From: Prevotella sp.
Lineage (GTDB): Bacteria; Bacteroidota; Bacteroidia; Bacteroidales; Bacteroidaceae
Assembly: GCA_021204605.1 (NCBI GenBank)
Contig: JAJPZD010000087.1
Location: 1-11,395 of the forward strand
Direction of reading: 5' to 3'
Length of the DNA stretch: 11,395 nt
The notes below the pieces were generated by a model, which had not been told where the DNA came from, did not search any database, and saw only the letters and a program-made list of their open reading frames with translations. This document shows, piece after piece, positions 6,816 through 11,395 of the stretch. Numbering within the stretch: position 1 is the first letter of the stretch; every line of letters starts with the position of its first letter. The translations under genes and the position numbers were made by a program.

Positions 6816-7283
6816 TCACTCTACTGTAATCTTGTCAATTCGTATCCTTATCTTTCCACGTGGTATCTTGATCTCCACCACATCACCTACTTTCTTGTTC
6901 AGCAATCCTTGTGCGATAGGCGTCTTTATGGAAATCTTACCCTCGCGCAGGTTTGCCTCGTTCTCACTGACAATAGTGTAGCTCATCTTCGCCTTTGTGT
7001 CCATATTGGTCATCTCTACCTTTGACAATATCTGGACACAGTCGGTACTAAGACGAGACGTATCGACAATCTTTGCCTCTGAAAGTGCATGCTTGATGCG
7101 GTTGATCTTATCCTCAAGATGCCCTTGGGCCTCCTTTGCAGCCTCATATTCAGAATTCTCACTCAAGTCTCCCTTGTCCCTCGCCTCGGCAATCGCTGCC
7201 GACGCTTTCGGACGCTCCACACTTTCCAAGTGCTTCAATTCGGCTACCAACTTGTCGTAGCCATCCTGTGACATATATGACAT
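6816..7283 (-). CDS. greA: Transcription elongation factor GreA
   Basis: The 155-residue protein has both GreA domains: an N-terminal antiparallel coiled coil (about 1-74) and a C-terminal FKBP-like domain (about 80-155). The coiled-coil tip ARDKGDLSENSEYEAAKEAQ includes Asp39 and Glu42, the acidic pair that enters the RNA polymerase secondary channel and stimulates cleavage of backtracked RNA. The C-terminal IKTPIAQGLLNKKVGDVVEI is characteristic of the family. ATG 7283 gives the usual Bacteroidetes MSYMSQDGY start, and the internal ATG at codon 4 is less likely. It is the first gene of the minus-strand operon. The transcript leader contains a terminator-like hairpin (7331-7359) that may control expression. 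Confidence 0.96.
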   Translation of the reverse strand: MSYMSQDGYDKLVAELKHLESVERPKASAAIAEARDKGDLSENSEYEAAKEAQGHLEDKINRIKHALSEAKIVDTSRLSTDCVQILSKVEMTNMDTKAKMSYTIVSENEANLREGKISIKTPIAQGLLNKKVGDVVEIKIPRGKIRIRIDKITVE

Positions 7284-7320
7284 AATTTTTAAATTTTGAA
7301 TTTCTTTTATTCCGAACAGA

Positions 7321-7359
7321 AAAAAGTAAAGATTCCGGCATTTCCCCTATGCCGGAATC
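7321..7359 (-). terminator. Terminator-like hairpin in the greA leader (possible attenuator)
   Basis: GATTCCGGCAT and its perfect complement form an 11-bp GC-rich stem (7331-7341 with 7349-7359) around a 7-nt loop. On the minus strand it is followed at once by TTTACTTTTTT, as in an intrinsic terminator, while the plus strand side lacks a clean T run. It lies between the predicted greA promoter and the greA ATG (47 nt before it), so it would end leader transcripts early unless read through. Confidence 0.55.
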
Positions 7360-7399
7360 CTTGGCTTTCTCATTCTCGTTGTTGTACCAAATGCTTTTG

Positions 7400-7430
7400 C
7401 AAAGTTATAGTTTATTTTTCAAACTTCCAA
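7400..7430 (-). promoter_or_regulatory. Promoter of the greA operon
   Basis: On the minus strand, TAACTTTG (7407-7400) is a consensus -7 box, with TTGG (7430-7427) 19 bp upstream as an imperfect -33 element. The predicted start, near 7393, gives a leader of about 110 nt that includes the hairpin at 7331-7359. A palindrome (TGAAAAA/TTTTTCA, 7441-7456) sits just upstream of the -33 region. Confidence 0.5.
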
Positions 7431-7510
7431 CTTTTATGCCTGAAAAAGTTTTTTCAACGTTATACTTCCTGTGGTTCTTCAGTTTAAAACGAAATCCAAA
7501 TCAAGAAAAA

Positions 7511-7522
7511 GTTGATAGAAAA
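7511..7522 (+). repeat. 12-bp repeat GTTGATAGAAAA, upstream copy
   Basis: This single copy of GTTGATAGAAAA lies 22 bp before the winged-helix ATG. It is identical to the units of the cluster on the other side of that gene (7744-7801). Confidence 0.75.
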
Positions 7523-7544
7523 AGCAAATTCACAAGGAGATCGT

Positions 7545-7733
7545 ATGACAGAAAATCGAATAAAGTTGCTTAAGTTAATTTGTAATGACCCATATATATC
7601 CAAGACCGATTTATCAAAATCTTTAAACATTAGTATCACATCTGTCAGCAATAATATAAAAATATTGAGAGAAAATAAATATATTCGTCGTGTCGGTCCT
7701 GACAAAGGTGGTTTCTGGGAAATTATAATTTAG
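7545..7733 (+). CDS. Small winged-helix DNA-binding protein, possibly a remnant of an AlbA_2/AAA_4-type regulator
   Basis: The 62-residue product is essentially one winged helix-turn-helix: helix 1 (NRIKLLKLICND), the HTH (SKTDLSKSLNISITSVSNNI) and a wing ending RRVGPDKGGFWEI. This ending is typical of the C-terminal domain of Bacteroidetes ATP-binding regulators with AlbA_2/AAA_4 domains, so the ORF may be the surviving tail of such a gene. ATG 7545 is chosen because AAGGAGA sits 5 nt upstream, an unusually good ribosome-binding site here. The frame stays open back to an in-frame TAA at 7485, and within it one copy of the 12-bp repeat reads LIEK just before the ATG. The gene and its flanks are much more AT-rich than the neighbours, suggesting acquired DNA. 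Either a functional small regulator or a pseudogene is possible. Confidence 0.55.
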   Translation: MTENRIKLLKLICNDPYISKTDLSKSLNISITSVSNNIKILRENKYIRRVGPDKGGFWEIII

Positions 7734-7743
7734 CAATATATAG

Positions 7744-7801
7744 GTTGATAGAAAAACTCTTAAAGGTTGATAGAAAAGTTGATAGAAAAGTTGATAGAAA
7801 A
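7744..7801 (+). repeat. Cluster of four GTTGATAGAAAA repeats, three in tandem
   Basis: Exact 12-bp units occur at 7744-7755, 7766-7777, 7778-7789 and 7790-7801. The last three are head-to-tail, and the first is 22 bp before the second. All share the orientation of the upstream copy at 7511. A frame through the array reads LIEKLLK, then VDRK three times, and stays open to a TGA at 7838-7840. This resembles the repetitive linkers that precede the winged helix in AlbA_2/AAA_4 regulators. Two readings are possible: decayed coding repeats, or iteron-like binding sites for the adjacent winged-helix protein. Confidence 0.8.
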
Positions 7802-7939
7802 GTTACTTTTACTATGAGCATACGTCATATCATTATATGAATAATTATCACATAAATAAAAATTTTAGGGAATGTAGGTGTTTATTATGCACTTAATTTC
7901 GTAAATTCGCACGCTATACAAATATCTATACATTAATAT

Positions 7940-9232
7940 ATGTTGACAACCGAAGAAAGAAAAAGTATAATTGACCTGATACACCGGCAGGTCGTGCCTG
8001 CCATTGGGTGTACAGAACCCATTGCTGTGGCACTCTGCGTATCAAAAGCCAGGGAACTGTTGGGCTCACTGCCTGAAAGCATCGACATACAGTTGAGTGC
8101 CAATGTGTTGAAGAACGCCATGGGTGTAGGAATACCCGGAACAGGGATGATTGGCCTGCCTATCGCCGTGGCTATCGGTGCCCTCATCGGCAAGTCGGAG
8201 CTCGGATTAGAAGTGCTGCGCTACTGCGACAGTGCGGCCGTGGCACGTGGTAAGGAATACATTTCCCAAGACAGAATTAATATCACGCTCGACGAGAACG
8301 CCCCCGACAAGTTGTATATCACCGTTAAGTGCAAGACCGGGAGCCATGAGGCGGAGGCAAGAATAGGCGGGGAGCACACCAATTTCATTTACCTACGCAA
8401 GGACAGTGAGGTGATTTTAGACAAGCCCCTCCACCAAACGGGCGACGATGAGGAGGAGGATATAAAACTGACGTTGAGAAAGGTGTATGAATTCGCCACA
8501 CAGACCGACATAGAGGAAATACGCTTTATCCTTGAGGCAAAAAGGTTGAACGAGGCGGCGGCGGCCGACGGATTAAGAGACAACTACGGGCACCAGCTTG
8601 GAAAGACGATGTGCAGTCCATTGGGTAAAGGCATCATGGGAGACGGCATATTCTCGAAAATCCTCTCCACCACCAGCTGTGCCTGCGACGCACGAATGGC
8701 AGGTGCGATGATACCCGTGATGAGCAACAGCGGCAGCGGCAACCAGGGTATTTGCGCCACTATGCCGGTGGTGGTATTCGCCGAGGAAAACCACAACACT
8801 GAGGAGGAGACCATACGCGCACTGATAATAAGCAACCTCACGGCGATATACATCAAGCAGCACCTCGGCTCGCTGTCAGCACTCTGCGGCTGCGTGGTGG
8901 CAAGCACAGGAAGCAGCTGCGGCATAACATATCTGATGGGCGGCTCATACGAACAGATCTCCTATGCAGTGAAAAACATGATCGCCAACCTGACGGGAAT
9001 GATATGCGACGGTGCGAAACCCAGTTGTGCGTTGAAACTCACCACAGGAGTAAGTACCGCAGTGATGAGCGCCATGCTCGCCATTCAAAACAAGCACGTC
9101 ACATCCATGGAGGGGATTATCGAGGACGATGTTGACAAGAGCATACGCAACCTCACCGATATAGGCAGAAATGGCATGGACGAGACCGACCATTTCGTAC
9201 TCGACATAATGACAAACAAAAATTCAAAATAA
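7940..9232 (+). CDS. L-cysteine desulfidase family protein (UPF0597/CyuA-like)
   Basis: The 430-residue protein belongs to the UPF0597 family, related to the serine dehydratase alpha chain and including E. coli CyuA (YhaM) and archaeal cysteine desulfidase. Those enzymes use an iron-sulfur cluster to break L-cysteine into pyruvate, ammonia and sulfide in the cytoplasm. Visible family features are VVPAIGCTEPIAVAL with Cys24, GVGIPGTGMIG (62-72), MCSPLGKGIMGDGIFSK (224-240), the Gly/Ser-rich SNSGSGNQGI (262-271), and Cys-bearing segments around 316-327 and 356-363 (MICDGAKPSC) that may supply cluster ligands. Length is typical. ATG 7940 has no clear Shine-Dalgarno. The stop overlaps the dsbD start by 1 nt, indicating one operon. 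The substrate could instead be another thiol or serine-type amino acid. Confidence 0.85.
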   Translation: MLTTEERKSIIDLIHRQVVPAIGCTEPIAVALCVSKARELLGSLPESIDIQLSANVLKNAMGVGIPGTGMIGLPIAVAIGALIGKSELGLEVLRYCDSAAVARGKEYISQDRINITLDENAPDKLYITVKCKTGSHEAEARIGGEHTNFIYLRKDSEVILDKPLHQTGDDEEEDIKLTLRKVYEFATQTDIEEIRFILEAKRLNEAAAADGLRDNYGHQLGKTMCSPLGKGIMGDGIFSKILSTTSCACDARMAGAMIPVMSNSGSGNQGICATMPVVVFAEENHNTEEETIRALIISNLTAIYIKQHLGSLSALCGCVVASTGSSCGITYLMGGSYEQISYAVKNMIANLTGMICDGAKPSCALKLTTGVSTAVMSAMLAIQNKHVTSMEGIIEDDVDKSIRNLTDIGRNGMDETDHFVLDIMTNKNSK

Positions 9233-11241
9233 TGAAATCATTAAAAACCGTATTTTCAGCACTGCTTCTTGTCGTTGTCTCGCTCACTGCCACGGCGCAG
9301 ATACAAGACCCCGTGCATTTCAGCGTTAACATGAAGCAAGTGTCTCCTACGGAGATTGATGTGGTGTTCTCAGCCACTATCGACAAGGGATGGCACGTTT
9401 ACTCAACAGGACTGCCCGATGACGGGCCTATCTCTGCCACCCTGACCACAGAGAAAGCCGACGGCGCTGAGGCGGTAGGGAAACTCACCCCGAAAGGGAA
9501 TGAGATAAAGGAATACGACAAGTTGTTCGACATGACACTAAGGTATTTCGAGAACAGCGTGTCTTTCGTGCAGAGATATAAAATCACAGGCAAGACTTAT
9601 CATGTGAAGGGCTACCTCGAATATGGGGCGTGCAACGACGAAAACTGCATGCCTCCGACACAGGTGGATTTCGACTATAGCGGTAATGGACCAGCCGATG
9701 CGCCTGAGACAAAAACCGTTGAGGAAGATATGAATACCGACACCGCAGCTGTTGCCGTAGTACCTACCGACAGCGTGCAACAAGACAACAGCAATGCCGC
9801 CATTGGCAATGACCTCTGGAAACCTGTCATTAAAGAGTTGCAGGCGTTTGACGGTGGCGATGACAGCAGCAACCGCTCTCTGATATACATCTTCCTGTTG
9901 GGCCTGGTCGGCGGCTTCATCGCCCTGTTCACCCCATGCGTTTGGCCTATAATCCCGATGACTGTGAGCTTCTTCCTCAAACGCACCAAAGACAAGAAAA
10001 GAGGTATCAAAGATGCCGTGACCTACGGTATTTCAATAGTGGTGATTTATGTGGCGTTAGGCCTCATCATCACGGCAATATTCGGAGCAAGCTCCCTGAA
10101 CGCCCTTGCCACCAACGCCGTATTCAACGTGTTCTTCTTCCTGCTCCTCGTGGTGTTCGCATTGTCGTTCTTCGGCTGGTTTGAACTCACACTGCCCTCA
10201 TCCTGGACAAACAAGGTGGACAACAAGGCATCGTCAACGGGAGGACTGCTCAGCATTTTCCTCATGGCGTTCACCCTCTCACTCGTGTCGTTCTCGTGCA
10301 CCGGCCCTATCATCGGCTTCCTGCTCGTTGAGGTAAGCACATCTGGCAGTATCCTCGGACCGGCAATCGGCATGCTCGGCTTCGCCATAGCTCTCGCCCT
10401 GCCGTTCACTCTTTTCGCAATGTTCCCCACCTGGCTCAAACAGGCTCCTAAGTCGGGCAGCTGGATGAACACTATAAAAGTGGTGCTTGGCTTCATAGAA
10501 TTGGCTTTCGCATTGAAATTCCTGTCCGTAGCCGACCTCGCTTACGGTTGGAGGATCCTCGACCGCGAGGTGTTCCTGTCGCTGTGGATTGTAATATTCG
10601 GACTGATGGGCCTGTATCTTATCGGCAAATTGAAATTCAGAAGCGATGCCGGCAGTGAGGGGGCAATGCCCGTGCCGTGCATAATGCTTGGACTTGCTTC
10701 TTTAGCCTTCACCGTGTATCTGATACCCGGACTGTGGGGAGCACCGTGCAAGGCAGTAAGCGCTTTCGCCCCGCCTATCAGTACGCAGGACTTCAACATT
10801 TACCACAATGAGGTGGAGCCTAAGTTCAAGGATTACGAGGCAGGCATGGCGGCGGCGCAGGCGCAGGGAAAACCCGTGGTTATCGACTTCACCGGTTTTG
10901 GTTGCGTGAACTGCCGTAAGATGGAGGCGGCGGTGTGGACCGACCCGCAGGTGGCCGGCATATTGAACGATGACGTGATACTCATTTCCCTCTACGTTGA
11001 CGACAAGACACCGCTAAGCAGTCAGATTGAGGTTACAGAGAACGGCAAGACACGCACACTGCGCACTATTGGCGACAAATGGAGCTACCTGCAGCGCAGC
11101 AAGTTCGGTGCCAACGCACAGCCATTCTATGTGATAATCGACAACGATGGCAACCCCTTAGGCGGCTCTTACAGCTATGACGAGAACATCAGCCATTATC
11201 TCGATTTCCTCAACAAGGGTATTAAGAACTATCGGAAATAG
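9232..11241 (+). CDS. dsbD: Thiol:disulfide interchange protein DsbD
   Basis: The 669-residue inner-membrane protein passes electrons from cytoplasmic thioredoxin to periplasmic thiol proteins. All three modules are present. After a signal peptide (1-22, cut near TATA-Q) comes the periplasmic N-terminal domain (about 28-150) with Cys134 and Cys139 (GACNDENC). A linker (151-212) leads to the membrane domain (about 215-505, roughly eight hydrophobic segments) with paired Cys236 (FTPCVWPIIP) and Cys356 (SFSCTGPIIG). The C-terminal thioredoxin-like domain (about 530-669) has FTGFGCVNCRKME (Cys558, Cys561) and cis-Pro631 (AQPFYV). The acidic linker and the extra hydrophobic segment before the last domain fit Bacteroidetes homologues. 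It overlaps the upstream desulfidase gene by 1 nt. The TlpA-like lipoprotein at 5872-6411 is a possible downstream partner, which is inference. Confidence 0.95.
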   Translation: MKSLKTVFSALLLVVVSLTATAQIQDPVHFSVNMKQVSPTEIDVVFSATIDKGWHVYSTGLPDDGPISATLTTEKADGAEAVGKLTPKGNEIKEYDKLFDMTLRYFENSVSFVQRYKITGKTYHVKGYLEYGACNDENCMPPTQVDFDYSGNGPADAPETKTVEEDMNTDTAAVAVVPTDSVQQDNSNAAIGNDLWKPVIKELQAFDGGDDSSNRSLIYIFLLGLVGGFIALFTPCVWPIIPMTVSFFLKRTKDKKRGIKDAVTYGISIVVIYVALGLIITAIFGASSLNALATNAVFNVFFFLLLVVFALSFFGWFELTLPSSWTNKVDNKASSTGGLLSIFLMAFTLSLVSFSCTGPIIGFLLVEVSTSGSILGPAIGMLGFAIALALPFTLFAMFPTWLKQAPKSGSWMNTIKVVLGFIELAFALKFLSVADLAYGWRILDREVFLSLWIVIFGLMGLYLIGKLKFRSDAGSEGAMPVPCIMLGLASLAFTVYLIPGLWGAPCKAVSAFAPPISTQDFNIYHNEVEPKFKDYEAGMAAAQAQGKPVVIDFTGFGCVNCRKMEAAVWTDPQVAGILNDDVILISLYVDDKTPLSSQIEVTENGKTRTLRTIGDKWSYLQRSKFGANAQPFYVIIDNDGNPLGGSYSYDENISHYLDFLNKGIKNYRK

Positions 11242-11262
11242 TATCGAAAGCTATCATTCATT

Positions 11263-11276
11263 TTGATATATATCAA
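11263..11276. promoter_or_regulatory. FNR/CRP-type palindrome
   Basis: TTGATATATATCAA is a perfect 14-bp palindrome and exactly fits the classical FNR half-site spacing TTGAT-N4-ATCAA. It lies 22 bp after the dsbD stop and about 80 bp upstream of the predicted start of the next transcript. Bacteroidetes have CRP/FNR-family regulators, but whether one uses this consensus is unknown, and AT-rich palindromes also arise by chance. Confidence 0.35.
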
Positions 11277-11303
11277 TAAACCCTGCCTTTTTGAAAGAAT
11301 TAG

Positions 11304-11377
11304 ACCTTAAAACTAAGCATAATGTCAATACATGCAATATCTTTGCATTGTGTTTTTCATAGTATTAGTTTTAAGGT
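11304..11377. repeat. 13-bp inverted repeat flanking a promoter-like core
   Basis: ACCTTAAAACTAA (11304-11316) and TTAGTTTTAAGGT (11365-11377) are perfect inverted arms, 48 bp apart. Between them a smaller palindrome, ATGCAA/TTGCAT (11332-11337 and 11343-11348), encloses the -7-like box TATCTTTG (11338-11345). The layout could be an operator pair, a looped leader, a weak dsbD terminator or a short invertible segment. Confidence 0.6.
11338..11345 (+). promoter_or_regulatory. Possible -7 box for a gene beyond the window
   Basis: TATCTTTG fits TAnnTTTG, but no TTTG is found about 19 bp upstream, so the promoter is incomplete or depends on an activator. Any transcript would run toward the right-hand edge, where no start codon is yet visible. 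Confidence 0.35.
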
Positions 11378-11395
11378 TAACTAAAGATTCGGGAC

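Noticed and set aside
7744..7801. CRISPR array
   Set aside because: The repeats are 12 bp and directly abutting, with no spacers of uniform length and no cas genes nearby.
10047..10496. 149-codon minus-strand open frame inside dsbD
   Set aside because: It is antisense to the conserved DsbD membrane domain, with low-complexity composition and no family resemblance.

Overview
The window looks like chromosomal DNA from a Bacteroidales bacterium, most likely Prevotellaceae or a close relative. The evidence is the repeated Bacteroidetes promoter core (TAnnTTTG near -7, often with TTTG about 19-20 bp upstream), the weak or absent Shine-Dalgarno sequences, and the gene types: a Bacteroides-type tyrosine recombinase, a PafA-type phosphatase, a ptb-buk pair, a GreA of Bacteroidetes type and a DsbD with a C-terminal thioredoxin domain. 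The exact genus is inference.

Layout. Positions 1-224 (minus) hold the first 74 codons of glutamate synthase large subunit (gltB), with a clear promoter at 276-306. A tRNA-Val(TAC) with its own promoter and terminator follows at 518-592 (plus). Next is a complete tyrosine recombinase (835-2073) with a 33-bp inverted repeat just upstream. Phosphate butyryltransferase and butyrate kinase (ptb-buk, 2267-4245) form a two-gene operon with a consensus promoter and a strong terminator. A secreted PafA-like alkaline phosphatase (4384-5886) comes next and converges on a minus-strand operon, read greA (7283-6816), then a HIT-family protein (6791-6399), then a TlpA/thioredoxin-like lipoprotein (6411-5872). 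An AT-rich stretch of about 650 bp (7284-7939) carries a terminator-like hairpin in the greA leader, a small winged-helix ORF and five copies of a 12-bp repeat. Two overlapping plus-strand genes close the window: a cysteine desulfidase-family protein (7940-9232) and DsbD (9232-11241). The last 154 bases hold an FNR-type palindrome and a 13-bp inverted repeat around a promoter-like core, probably the control region of a gene beyond the window.

How the genes fit together. Most are core metabolism and maintenance: ammonia assimilation (gltB), ATP-yielding release of short-chain acids (ptb-buk), phosphate scavenging (pafA), transcript-elongation rescue (greA), periplasmic thiol handling (tlpA-like and dsbD) and cysteine breakdown (cdsB). 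Accessory DNA is limited to the recombinase beside tRNA-Val and the small winged-helix gene with its repeats, which looks like the remnant of an AlbA_2/AAA_4-type regulator. I see no convincing undescribed multi-gene system. The best leads are regulatory: the greA leader hairpin, the repeat array and the inverted repeats at 780-812 and 11263-11377.
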